A stretch of DNA of 64,000 nt from Blastocatellia bacterium (GTDB taxonomy: Bacteria > Acidobacteriota > Blastocatellia > UBA7656 > JADIYM01), in assembly GCA_016705245.1 (NCBI GenBank), contig JADIYM010000013.1, positions 62,001 to 126,000 of the forward strand. The letters are read 5' to 3'. The notes under the pieces are model-generated. The model ran no database searches and was not told where the DNA came from. It saw only the letters and a program-made list of their open reading frames with translations. The position numbers were made by a program, and so were the translations under genes. This document shows positions 27,092 to 36,051 of this stretch, piece by piece. Position 1 is the stretch's first letter, and each line of letters opens with the position of its first letter.

Positions 27092-27691
27092 ATGATTGCT
27101 CGCTCCATAAAGTTTCTCCGTCCCGTCCTTGCGCTCGTCGCGGTGGCCATGCTCTCAGTCACCGCGTTCGCCCAGAATCCGAAACTGCGTCTCGACAGCC
27201 TGGTTCGCCTCGGTGCGAAGGCATCGAAGACCGTCGAGGTCACCGTCGACCGCGAGCTGATGGCAATGGCCGTGAAGTTCCTCTCCGGAGAAACCGACGC
27301 TGACACGAAGAAGGTGCGTGAGCTCGTGGCCGGCATCCAGGAGATCTTCGTGCGGGGTTTCGAATTCGAGAATGAAGGCGAATACAACCAGGCCGATGTC
27401 GATGAAATCCGATCCCAGCTCTCGGGTCCGGGTTGGAGCCGGATCACCGGTGTGCGCAGCAAGAAGGGTGGCGAAAACGCCGAGATCTACGTGATGCACG
27501 GCGGCGGCAAGGTACTCGGCCTCACGATTCTCGCGACGGATCCCAAGGAGGTCACAATCGTGAACATCATCGGCGAGATCGATCCTGCGCGGCTCAGCGA
27601 GCTCGAGGGTGAGTTGGGCGTGCCGCGAATGGAGCTCAAGCGCGAGGTGAAGACAGCGCCCGCTCCGACGCCCAAGACGTCTGGACGATAG
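27092..27691 (+). CDS. Exported DUF4252-family protein
   Basis: 199 residues with a signal peptide ending AFAQ. The mature part (LRLDSLVRLGAKASKTVEVTV, then VRELVAGIQEIFVRGFEFE and IVNIIGEIDPARLSEL) fits DUF4252, small exported proteins often found beside ECF sigma factors. A GAGGTAACAAGCC motif precedes the ATG. Likely an output or sensor of the sigma/anti-sigma pair; the mechanism is unknown. Confidence 0.75.
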   Translation: MIARSIKFLRPVLALVAVAMLSVTAFAQNPKLRLDSLVRLGAKASKTVEVTVDRELMAMAVKFLSGETDADTKKVRELVAGIQEIFVRGFEFENEGEYNQADVDEIRSQLSGPGWSRITGVRSKKGGENAEIYVMHGGGKVLGLTILATDPKEVTIVNIIGEIDPARLSELEGELGVPRMELKREVKTAPAPTPKTSGR

Positions 27692-27701
27692 GAGGACTAC
27701 C

Positions 27702-28175
27702 ATGAAGCAGACCAACGCCTTGTGTTTCATCGTGCTTGCGTCGGTGCTGCTCGTACCGGTCAGCGTGGCGCGCGCCGCCGATGCGGAGTTCGACGCGGTC
27801 GTCCGGCACATCGAGTCTACCTACAACGCACGACGAAACGATCCCGGCGGAATGTGGCTCGCCCGGTTGGCCGCGAGGCTGGTCCATCCGAAGGGCGTAA
27901 AGAGCTTCCGGATCGCGATGTTCGAGAACCTCTCAGGTCCGCGGACGGATCCGGGACTCGAGGGGATCCTGCGTGACAGCCTCGACGCCAGCTGGCGTCC
28001 GATCGTGAAGGCCACCTCGCGCGTCGACCTGGAACAGACATTCGTCTACGTGAGGCCGTCCGGAAGTGACTTCGAGGTCCTGGTCGTCACCGTCGATGAC
28101 GAGGAAGCCACGGTCATCAAGGCGACTGTGGATCCGAAGGCCGTCGGAAGCTGGATGAAAGAACTCGAGACGTGA
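27702..28175 (+). CDS. Exported DUF4252-like protein, divergent paralogue
   Basis: 157 residues with a signal peptide ending ARAA, 10 bases after the previous gene and with AGGAGG upstream of its ATG. The ending VIKATVDPKAVGSWMKEL parallels the paralogue's IIGEIDPARLSEL, suggesting the same fold. It completes a four-gene operon: sigma, anti-sigma, two exported proteins. Confidence 0.65.
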   Translation: MKQTNALCFIVLASVLLVPVSVARAADAEFDAVVRHIESTYNARRNDPGGMWLARLAARLVHPKGVKSFRIAMFENLSGPRTDPGLEGILRDSLDASWRPIVKATSRVDLEQTFVYVRPSGSDFEVLVVTVDDEEATVIKATVDPKAVGSWMKELET

Positions 28176-28220
28176 TTGACTGTGCGTCCGGCGCCCGACA
28201 AGGCGCCGCGACGCACTATC

Positions 28221-28982
28221 ATGAGCGACGTAACGAGGTCCGAAGCGCAACCCGCGGCCGGTTCCACACCGGTCTTTCGGGCCGTGATCTTCGACATGGA
28301 CGGCCTGATGCTCGACACCGAGCGGATGGCCTACCGGCTCTGGACGGCCGTCGCGACGGAGCTCGGTTTCGACCTGCACGACGAGCTGTTTCTCAGGCTC
28401 GTCGGACGAACGCGTGTCGACACGGACGAGATCCTCACGCGCGAGCTCGGTCCGTCGTTCCCGCTGACGCACTTTCGTGAGACGTGCACGGTCCGGTGGC
28501 TCGACGAGATCGGACGCAACGGGATCCCGCGCAAGGAAGGCCTCCTGGAGCTCCTCGAAACGATCGACCGGTCGGCGGTGCGAACCGCGGTCGCGACGTC
28601 GACCCGACGCGCCGGCGCGGACCGGTCGCTCGAGGCCGCCGGCATTGCCGGACGCTTCGATTACGTCGTGACAGGTGACGAGGTGCGGCGCGGAAAGCCC
28701 GCGCCCGACATTTTCCTGCTCGCTGCCGAGCGACTCGACGTCGAGCCGCACTCGTGCGTCGTCCTAGAGGACTCGGTCTACGGGATTCAGGCCGCGCACG
28801 CCGCTGGAATGATCCCCGTCATGGTTCCCGACCTCGTTCCGCCGACCGATGACGTGTGTTCCATCGCGCATCGCGTGGTCCGCTCGCTCGTCGAGGCGCG
28901 AGACTATCTCTTTCCGGACCCGCCCGGGCAGGGCACATCCCTCCCGCATGTCAACGACACCCGGGTTCGTGGTACAAGGTGA
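28221..28982 (+). CDS. HAD-superfamily phosphatase (phosphoglycolate phosphatase / beta-PGM type)
   Basis: 253 residues. Motif I FDMDGLMLDTE with the nucleophile Asp, motif II VATSTRR, and motif III-IV GDEVRRGKPAPDIF then VVLEDSVYGIQAA. The alpha-helical cap between ~residues 35 and 110 marks subclass IA. The substrate is not predictable. The 3' end lies 4 bases before the next GTG. Confidence 0.88.
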   Translation: MSDVTRSEAQPAAGSTPVFRAVIFDMDGLMLDTERMAYRLWTAVATELGFDLHDELFLRLVGRTRVDTDEILTRELGPSFPLTHFRETCTVRWLDEIGRNGIPRKEGLLELLETIDRSAVRTAVATSTRRAGADRSLEAAGIAGRFDYVVTGDEVRRGKPAPDIFLLAAERLDVEPHSCVVLEDSVYGIQAAHAAGMIPVMVPDLVPPTDDVCSIAHRVVRSLVEARDYLFPDPPGQGTSLPHVNDTRVRGTR

Positions 28983-28985
28983 GAC

Positions 28986-29559
28986 GTGAGGGAGACGCCG
29001 TCCAACTACAATCGGATCGGCATGACACTCGGCCAGCGGGGCCGTTTCGTCGAGGCCATCGAAGCCTTCGAGCGCGCCATCGAGATCAAGCCCGACTTTG
29101 CGCCGGCCTTTCATAATCTCGGCCTCGCGTGGTGGCGTCTCGGCAAGGCCAATCAGGCGATGGCGGCATACCGTCGCGCCATCGAGCTCGACCCATCGAA
29201 CGTCGAGCCGCACTGCGGACTCGGACACGCGCTCGCTGCGATCGGTCGTCCCGAGGAGTCTCTCGACGCGATGCGTCAAGCGGTTGCCGCCATTCCGAGC
29301 TCGGGAAGGCGCACTACAACCTCGGCGTCGCTGCCGAGCGACTGCTGATGTGGGACGCTGCAGCGGACGCATATCGTCGATCGATCGCGTTGAATCCGCT
29401 TCGACCCGAGGCGCACACGCGACTCGCGAATCTCTGCCTGTTCATTCTCGGCAAGCCGGACGAGGCCATCGAATCGCTCAATGCCGCTCTCGAGCTCGAC
29501 CCTACGGATGTTCAGGTCAGAAGGCGCTCGACGACGCCATCGAGTTCGTGGTCCGCTGA
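28986..29559 (+). CDS. TPR-repeat protein, broken by two apparent frameshifts
   Basis: Five or more tetratricopeptide repeats are spread over three frames. Frame 1 from the GTG at 28986 gives AIEAFERAIEIKPDFAPAFHNLG and two further repeats to AVAAIP. Near 29300 one missing base shifts to ELGKAHYNLGVAAERL and DEAIESLNAALELDP. Near 29520 another missing base shifts to QKALDDAIEFVVR and the stop at 29559. Restoring one base at each gives an uninterrupted ~190-residue protein. Function unknown. Confidence 0.7.
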
Positions 29560-29983
29560 GCGTTTCCAAGCGACGGGGTATCCGGGAGTCTCACCCGTGC
29601 CGTGCGCTACCGCGCACGGTACCGATGCGTTGAGCGCGACTTTGAGGCACGTTCTGCCGACGGGCAGTCTGGACGCACCACGCCCGACCCAGACCCCGCG
29701 TGGCCGACTGTAGCCATGCGCTCCGTAAGTGGCGGCGCCGGGCCGTTGCGTCGACGGGCCGTCTGGACGCGCTACGTCCGACCCAGGCCGACGGTGGCAC
29801 CCACGCGCCTTGGCGTTGACGGGCCGTCTGGACGCGCTACGTCGACCAGAACCCCGGAGCGGCAGAAGAGCCCGTGTGATCTCATTGGTCTCAGGTTGTA
29901 CAGTCGGCCTCGCTGCGCTCAGGGTTCTGGAGTCAACACGACGCGATCTCAAGGCGTTGCCAATGTTCACGCCGTAGAGTCAA
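29560..29983. repeat. Repeat-rich gap with degenerate B and D elements
   Basis: 424 bases without a gene. GCCGTGCGCTACCGCGCACGG near 29602 is a D-type hairpin. CGGGCCGTCTGGACGCGCTACGT occurs twice in direct orientation (near 29755 and 29820), each next to a degenerate family B arm (ACCCAG, CCAGAACCCC). The reverse B arm (CTCGCTGCGCTCAGGGTTCTGG) is near 29910. It looks like several insertions of short palindromic elements, partly decayed. Confidence 0.5.
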
Positions 29984-31342
29984 ATGGCCCGACACGTGAA
30001 CCCCACCAAGCATATCGGCCTCTGGCCAGCCACGGCTCTCGTTGTCGGTCCGATGCTCGGCGTCGGGATCTTCATCGGGCCGCCGCAGGTCGCCGCGAGT
30101 GTCGGCAGCGAGTCGGCGTTTCTCCTGCTCTGGATCGCCGGAGGCATAACGGCCATGTGCGGCGCGCTTTCGGTAGCAGAGCTTGGCGCGAGGCTGCCGT
30201 TGAGCGGTGGACACTACGTCTACCTTCGACGCGCATACGGGAACGGCGTCGGCTTCGCCGTGGGATGGCTGCAGGTCCTTGCGGTCTTTCCCGGATCGAT
30301 CGGCACAGTGGCGCTCGCCCTCGGCACCTACCAGTTGCCGGTGCTCTTCGGAGAGTCGATTCGCGAGCCCATCGTTCTCGCCGGATGGTCCATTCCGTCG
30401 ACGTTCGTTATTGCGACCATCGTCGTCATTCTGCTGACCGCGATCAATCACCTCGGGCTCATTTTCTCGTCGCGAGTGCAGCTCGTGCTGACGACCGTCC
30501 CCATCGTCACCCTCTTTGTCGCGGCGATCGTCGTCATTGCGTCGGGACAGTCCGCGCCCGATACCGGCGCTGGGCACGTAGCGACGACTGCTGCCGGCCT
30601 GGCGGCCGGCTACCTTCCGGTCTACTTCGCATACGCCGGATGGGACGGAGCGATCTACATCGGGGGCGAGATCCGCGACTCAGGACGCACGCTTCCGCGT
30701 TCGCTCATCACCGGAACGACGGTGGTCACGACGCTCTACCTCGTCCTGTGCGCGGGCTTTCTTTCTGTCTACTCGCTTGCCGGCCTGGCACAGTCCGGCG
30801 AGGCCGGCTCGGCCGTTGCCGGCGTGTTGCTCGGTCAGGCTGGTGTCGTCGGCGTCACGCTGCTCATCGCGGTGGCGATGCTCGGATCGCTCAACGGCAT
30901 CGTGCTGACGGGATCCAGGATTGCGTGGGCCATGGCGCGGGACGGCGAGTTCCCGAAGCCGGGCGCCAGACTGGACGCAAGATTCGGCTCGCCTGTTGTT
31001 TCGCTCTGGGCGCAGGCCGCGTGGACGATCGTGCTGATGGCCATTGGCGGTGTCGAGGATCTCATCGCCTATGCTTCGGCTGCGATGCTTGCGACCGGAT
31101 CGATGACCGCGCTCGCCGTCTTCGTGCTCCGGCGACGCGAGCCGGACCTTCCGCGGCCGTATCGGACGCTCGGCTATCCGTTCACGCCGGCGATCTTCAT
31201 CCTGTCGAGTGTGGTCGTGCTTGCAATCCTCGGGTGGCGCCGCGATCCGTCCGTGCTCGTCACGATAGGATGGGTAGTCCTTTCGCTCGCGGTTTATCAG
31301 ATTCTCGCGCGCCGGCGGAAGTCACGTGAGCAACCGGGTTAG
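29984..31342 (+). CDS. APC-family amino acid permease
   Basis: 452 residues with ~12 transmembrane helices. The N-terminal GPMLGVGIFIGPPQVA is the TM1 substrate-binding signature (Gly-x-Gly-Ile-Phe), and SVAELGARLPLSGGHYVYL follows in TM2-3. This is an inner-membrane amino acid or amine transporter; the substrate is not predictable. The ribosome-binding site is weak. It converges on the LytTR gene with a family B palindrome in between. Confidence 0.9.
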   Translation: MARHVNPTKHIGLWPATALVVGPMLGVGIFIGPPQVAASVGSESAFLLLWIAGGITAMCGALSVAELGARLPLSGGHYVYLRRAYGNGVGFAVGWLQVLAVFPGSIGTVALALGTYQLPVLFGESIREPIVLAGWSIPSTFVIATIVVILLTAINHLGLIFSSRVQLVLTTVPIVTLFVAAIVVIASGQSAPDTGAGHVATTAAGLAAGYLPVYFAYAGWDGAIYIGGEIRDSGRTLPRSLITGTTVVTTLYLVLCAGFLSVYSLAGLAQSGEAGSAVAGVLLGQAGVVGVTLLIAVAMLGSLNGIVLTGSRIAWAMARDGEFPKPGARLDARFGSPVVSLWAQAAWTIVLMAIGGVEDLIAYASAAMLATGSMTALAVFVLRRREPDLPRPYRTLGYPFTPAIFILSSVVVLAILGWRRDPSVLVTIGWVVLSLAVYQILARRRKSREQPG

Positions 31343-31387
31343 GCTGTAGCCACTCAAGGCGAGTGCCCGTCAAACAAGGCTATTGCC

Positions 31388-31482
31388 GACCCAGAACCCC
31401 GAGCGCAGCGAGGGGCCGACTGTACAACCCAAGACGTGTGGAGATCACAATCGGCCCCTCGCTGCGCTCGGGGTTCTGGGTC
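31388..31482. repeat. Family B palindrome between convergent genes
   Basis: A clean copy: left arm 31388-31420 and right arm 31451-31482 are nearly perfect reverse complements (GACCCAGAACCCCGAGCGCA / TGCGCTCGGGGTTCTGGGTC) around a 30-base loop. In this convergent gap it could act as a terminator. Confidence 0.8.
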
Positions 31483-31506
31483 AATCGGTGCGCTTCCCCA
31501 CGGCGT

Positions 31507-32289
31507 CTACAACTTCAGCAGCCGGTCCCGGAGCACTCGCGACTGCAGTCGGCTCACGTTGAACTGTGCACCGTCCGCAAGCGTCACTAGATACGTTCCT
31601 CCCGGCATCGGACTGATCTTGCCGATCCGGTCCACATTCACGAGCGTTCCCCTCCCGAGTCGAACGAACCGATTCGGAGGCAGCCGGTGCTCGAGGTCCT
31701 TGAGTGGATGCGAAAGCGTGTAGCGTTCGCCGGCGCCCGTGGTCAGATGCAGCAGCTCACCCTCGGAAACGATCGACGCGATGCTGTCCGTCGGCACGAG
31801 GACGATCTCGTTCCGGTGCCGTACCGGAATGCGGTCGACAGGCTGCGGCCTCACCGCCTCGTCGTAACTCGCCGCCGCCGCACGAACGCGTTCTTCGGCC
31901 TCGACCCGCAACTCCGCCCGCTCCAGACGCTCCTGGGCACGATTGATCGTCTCGCGAAGCCTCTGCCGTTCGACGGGTTTGAGCAGGTAGTCGACCGCGT
32001 TCAACTCGAACGCGCGCACCGCGTATTCGTCGTACGCGGTCACGAACGCCACGAGCGGCAGCCGATCCTTGCGAAGGAGCCGCATGACGCCGAGTCCGTC
32101 CACCTCGGGCATCTGGAAGTCGAGCAGGGCAAGGTCGGGACGCTCGCGCTCGATTACCTCGACCGCCTCCGCCCCGGTCGCCGCCTCACCGACGATCTCG
32201 ACGTCATCGAATGATCGAAGAATCGACTGCAGGAACGAGCGCGCCGGCCGCTCGTCGTCCGCTACGACCACGCGAATTTTCGGTGTCAT
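31507..32289 (-). CDS. LytTR-family response regulator
   Basis: 260 residues. The receiver domain has acidic pocket DD at 11-12, phospho-acceptor Asp57 in LLDFQMP, and the conserved Lys in YLLKPV. The C-terminal LytTR DNA-binding domain shows IPVRHRNEIVLVPTDSI and RFVRLGRGTLVN. Cognate to the histidine kinase immediately upstream, whose stop overlaps its ATG (ATGA). Confidence 0.93.
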   Translation of the reverse strand: MTPKIRVVVADDERPARSFLQSILRSFDDVEIVGEAATGAEAVEVIERERPDLALLDFQMPEVDGLGVMRLLRKDRLPLVAFVTAYDEYAVRAFELNAVDYLLKPVERQRLRETINRAQERLERAELRVEAEERVRAAAASYDEAVRPQPVDRIPVRHRNEIVLVPTDSIASIVSEGELLHLTTGAGERYTLSHPLKDLEHRLPPNRFVRLGRGTLVNVDRIGKISPMPGGTYLVTLADGAQFNVSRLQSRVLRDRLLKL

Positions 32290-34313
32290 CGATCACCTCG
32301 GGCAGCAACGGCCGGCCCCGGCTCGCGCACCCTCTCGACGCCGGTGACGGGCAACCGAACTTCCACCGTCGTGCCGGATCCGGGAACGCTCTCGATGGTG
32401 AGTCCCGCCCCGTCTCCGAAATGCCCGGCGAGCCGGCGTTGAATGCTCGCGAGGCCGATACCACGCACGCGTCCGGCCTCGAGAACGGCTTCCGAGACGC
32501 CGAGTCCCGTATCCGCAACGGTCAGCCGAACCATCTGGTCGGTCCCGTCAGCGGTGCCTTCGAGCCGAGCCTGGACGCTCACTTCCCCGCCGGCCTTCGC
32601 GGGCGCAATGCCGTGCTTGATGGCGTTTTCGACGAGCGGCTGGACGACCAGCATCGGGATGCGAATTCCGCGCAACTCCTCGGGCACGTCGATTCTCACG
32701 TCGAGGCGCTCCTCGAGCCTGGCGCGCTCGATGGCAAGATACGACTCGACGAGGTCGATCTCCTCACCCAGCGTCGAGAAGTCGCCCTCGCTGCGCTTGA
32801 GCACCGCGCGCAGTAGACCGGTCAGTCGCATTAGCGTGTCGAAGGCGCGCTCCGGCGACGTCTGTATCAGGTATCCGATCGTCGTCAGCGCGTTGAACAG
32901 AAAATGCGGATTGATCTGGGCGCGAATGGCGCGAAGCTCCGCCTCGGTCGCGAGCTTCGAGATCTCCTGTTCGCGAAGGTCATGCGCATACCGCTGGTGG
33001 CTGACCCGGACGGCGTCGATGCGCCGGGCAACCAGGTTCGCCACGGCCTCCAGCGTCGCGACATCGTCCGACAGCAGTCGTCGTCCGCCCGTAAGGTCTC
33101 CGATGTCGATTGCGTATTGAGGCGCTTCGGCCGTTGGCACGCTCACGGTCACGAGCGCGGCGTCGCCGGTTCGGTCAGGATGCGCCGGCTGGACGAGTCG
33201 CGACGACACGGGCGCTTCGGTCACCGCTCCGTCGCGAGCTTCACCGCTCGAAGCCAGGCGCCACGTCACGGACCGCGCCGCCAGTGCGGGCCGAAGCCGA
33301 TCGCATGCGTGAGCGAGGATCTCGTCCGACTCGTCGAGATGGGCGATCTCACGGGCCACGGTGGAGCGCAGCACGTCGTAGTCGACGCGATGCAGGACGA
33401 CGGCATCGACGAACCAGGCCGCGATGCTCCGCAGGCCGGGATATGCGAGCGCCATGACTACCCACACGCCGATCATGGCGCCGACCGCGAGCGGCTCGAG
33501 CCGGCCCGATGCGTCGCGCATGTCGAACAACCGTGCGACCACGCCGACGTACAACCCGAACGACACCGCCACGAGCAGTACGAGCGACAGCGCGCGCTTG
33601 AGAAAGATGTCGGCGAGGGCGAACCGGAAGTCCTGGTACAGAATGGCCACCGCCAGCGGGATTGACGCGTGGTGACCGACGAGCTCGACCATCCAGGACT
33701 CGTTTCCTGTGTGGTGTGTCAGGTGCAGAGCCGACACGGCAAACACCGAAAGAGCAGCAAACCAGACGGCACGCCGCGGATGCGCGGAGCGTCGCGAGAC
33801 CGCGAACAGTGCCGCAATGACGACGATAAAGCCCACGGTCAGAAGCCGAAGGCCGGCGTCCGACAGCTCCGTACGGCCCGTCGCCGCGGCAGCGATCTGC
33901 AACACAGCGCCAACGGCGCTCAAGCCGTACGCCGACCGCCGGACCCAGGTCCCGAGAACCGGCGCCGTGCCTGTCGACGGGATATCGATCGCGCTGTGCA
34001 CGACGACCGCGGGCAGGAAACCAAGCGCCGTGAACGCGATCGCGACAACGACCGGCGACGGCTCACTGCCCTGCAGATCACGCGAGACGTAGACGATGAG
34101 CTCCGCGACGTTCCAGACGAGGCCGAGCAGTCCGGTCACCAACGGGAGCCGCTCGGTCGGAATGCGAAACGTCGGGACCGCGATCGAAGAGTTGACGACG
34201 CGAATGGCCGCTGTCGGCCCGCCGAGCACCATCACGAGGAGCATGGCGTACAGGCTCAGTCCGGCGGCGAAACCGATGGTGTTGACGAGCGCTGAGACGT
34301 CGAGTTCGTTCAT
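32286..34313 (-). CDS. LytS-type sensor histidine kinase
   Basis: 675 residues. The first ~290 residues hold eight or more transmembrane helices, followed by a GAF-like segment and a HisKA-7TM-style core: phospho-acceptor His ~470 in QINPHFLFNALTTIG, N-box VVQPLVENAIKHGI, then DTGLGV and GIGLASI in the ATPase domain. The signal is probably sensed in or near the membrane. It forms a translationally coupled pair with the LytTR regulator. Confidence 0.93.
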   Translation of the reverse strand: MNELDVSALVNTIGFAAGLSLYAMLLVMVLGGPTAAIRVVNSSIAVPTFRIPTERLPLVTGLLGLVWNVAELIVYVSRDLQGSEPSPVVVAIAFTALGFLPAVVVHSAIDIPSTGTAPVLGTWVRRSAYGLSAVGAVLQIAAAATGRTELSDAGLRLLTVGFIVVIAALFAVSRRSAHPRRAVWFAALSVFAVSALHLTHHTGNESWMVELVGHHASIPLAVAILYQDFRFALADIFLKRALSLVLLVAVSFGLYVGVVARLFDMRDASGRLEPLAVGAMIGVWVVMALAYPGLRSIAAWFVDAVVLHRVDYDVLRSTVAREIAHLDESDEILAHACDRLRPALAARSVTWRLASSGEARDGAVTEAPVSSRLVQPAHPDRTGDAALVTVSVPTAEAPQYAIDIGDLTGGRRLLSDDVATLEAVANLVARRIDAVRVSHQRYAHDLREQEISKLATEAELRAIRAQINPHFLFNALTTIGYLIQTSPERAFDTLMRLTGLLRAVLKRSEGDFSTLGEEIDLVESYLAIERARLEERLDVRIDVPEELRGIRIPMLVVQPLVENAIKHGIAPAKAGGEVSVQARLEGTADGTDQMVRLTVADTGLGVSEAVLEAGRVRGIGLASIQRRLAGHFGDGAGLTIESVPGSGTTVEVRLPVTGVERVREPGPAVAARGDR

Positions 34314-34455
34314 GGAATCGCGAGGCGCAGTCAGAGTCTAGCCCAGCTCGAGAGTCTCCGGCATCAGAACCGCGAGCGGTAGCGAGCAGGCCGGCGGACA
34401 GTCGAACGATTCCGATCATCGTCCTTCCGCAACGACGAGTCTGCGGTTTCAGCCA

Positions 34456-34569
34456 CCGTCCGTGGGACGCTCGCTACCGCTCGCGGCTCGAAAAGCGGGG
34501 AGCACCACCAGGCAGGCGGCTGTCCCCGTTTGTTGAGCCGCGAGCGGTAGCGAGCGTCCCACGGACGGT
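34456..34569. repeat. Family C palindrome (gap 34314-34623)
   Basis: Arms ACCGTCCGTGGGACGCTCGC... and ...GCGAGCGTCCCACGGACGGT, each ~45 bases, pair around ~24 bases. The half-site CCGCGAGCGGTAGCGAGC also occurs at ~34369. The same element is at 61694-61794. The 310-base gap between two minus-strand genes holds no other clear feature. Confidence 0.75.
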
Positions 34570-34623
34570 CGACCGGTTCCGATCACTTTCGTACTTCCGC
34601 AAGGCTCCGATGCCGGCGCCGCC

Positions 34624-36000
34624 TCAACTCTGCACCACCGCCGCGATTTCGTCTCGGATCTCGTCGAGCGACATATTCGCGAGCCGGCCGTCGCGAACGA
34701 GGGGACGGCCTGCCACCCAGCTGTGGCGCACGGCCGTCTGCGCGACCATCGAAAACACGACGGCATTCAACAGGTCGTCTCCGCCTGAGCACGCTGCCGG
34801 CCAGAGCGACGGATCATCGAGCGAGATCGCAACGAGATCCGCCCACAGTCCGGGCGCGATGCGGCCCGCCTCGATTCCCAGGGCGCGCGCGCCGTTCGCT
34901 GTTCCCATCTCGAGAAGGGGCAGCGCCGTCCCGCGCGAGTCGGGGTCGGCACCGGCAACGATACCCATCTCGAGCGCCGAGACTCGCTGCAGATACTCGA
35001 CCGTTCGCATCTCGTCGAAGAGGTTGAGCCGGTTGTTGGCGTCCGTGCCGAGCGCGACGGGCACGCCGCGCGCAACGAGATCCGGGATCCTCGCCACACC
35101 GTCGCCGAGTGCCATGTTCGTCAACGGGTTGTAGACGAGTGCGCCGCCGGCGTCAGCCAACAGGGCGCGCTCGCCGTCGTCGAGCCAGATTCCATGAACG
35201 AGCACCGTACGTTCCGACAGGGCGCCCATCCGCTCGATCGCCCGCAGCGGGGAGACGCCGTATGTCGAAGTCGAGAACGAAAGGTCGCCCTGCTGCTCGG
35301 CGAGGTGGATGTGGAAGGGAGCGCGAAACTCGGCGGCAATTTCGGAAGCCGCGCGGATCATCGCCTCTGACGCCCCGTGCAGGGAGTGAGGCGCCGGCCG
35401 TACGACGACGGTCGGGTCCGCGGCGTACAGGGCGTGAAGCTCGCGCGTGTTCGCCGCGGCCGCATCGGCCGTCTCACGAAATCTGGCCTGCCCGGGCTTC
35501 GACCCCAGGTCGTACATCGTCCGCAGGAGCGCGATGCGAATGCCGAGTCGCCGCGCGGCCTCGATGACGGCCGTCGCGTGCGTGTTTCCGCCGCCGGAGC
35601 CGTCTCGGCCGTGATGGACGTAGAAGAACTCGCCAACCGTCGTCGTTCCCGCAAGCGCCATCTCGGCGTAGGCGAGCAGGGCCGCCGCGACGATGGCTCG
35701 CTCGTCGAGCCGCATGACAAGCGGATACAGGTGCCCGTCGACCCACTCGCGGAAGTTCCGCGCATTGTCACCATTGCCTCGCAGCAGCACCTGGAAGGAA
35801 TGCGTGTGCGCATTGATACATCCCGGCAGCAGCGCGTGCCCGTCGAGATCGAGTCTCGTCGACGCCGCGGCACTTGGAAGGGCGGCAAGTTCGTCGGCAC
35901 GTCCCGCCGCGACGATCCGGCCGTCGTCACCGATGAGGACTGCGCCGCCAGCCAGGAAGCGTCGGTCAACGAGAACGTGGTCTGCAGTCAGAAGCAGCAT
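34624..36000 (-). CDS. HutF-like amidohydrolase (formimidoylglutamate deiminase family)
   Basis: 458 residues of the metal-dependent amidohydrolase superfamily. The first metal motif is NAHTHSFQ near residue 65, then TTTVGEFFYVHH (close to the FHYLHH hallmark of HutF), FHIHLAEQQGD, LVHGIWL and the final Asp in ALGTDANNR. HutF converts N-formimidoyl-glutamate to N-formylglutamate in histidine breakdown, but the broader TRZ/ATZ group is also possible. It follows the M20 peptidase in the same operon (51-base gap). No other hut gene is nearby. Confidence 0.82.
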   Translation of the reverse strand: MLLLTADHVLVDRRFLAGGAVLIGDDGRIVAAGRADELAALPSAAASTRLDLDGHALLPGCINAHTHSFQVLLRGNGDNARNFREWVDGHLYPLVMRLDERAIVAAALLAYAEMALAGTTTVGEFFYVHHGRDGSGGGNTHATAVIEAARRLGIRIALLRTMYDLGSKPGQARFRETADAAAANTRELHALYAADPTVVVRPAPHSLHGASEAMIRAASEIAAEFRAPFHIHLAEQQGDLSFSTSTYGVSPLRAIERMGALSERTVLVHGIWLDDGERALLADAGGALVYNPLTNMALGDGVARIPDLVARGVPVALGTDANNRLNLFDEMRTVEYLQRVSALEMGIVAGADPDSRGTALPLLEMGTANGARALGIEAGRIAPGLWADLVAISLDDPSLWPAACSGGDDLLNAVVFSMVAQTAVRHSWVAGRPLVRDGRLANMSLDEIRDEIAAVVQS

Positions 36001-36051
36001 GAGTTCACAACACTCTCCGGTCGCCCGTTCCGACGTCGGGAGCTCGACCGG

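Noticed and set aside
31388..31482. CRISPR-like array from repeated palindromes
   Set aside because: Family A-D repeats are scattered hairpins with variable arms and no regular spacers; no cas genes are present.
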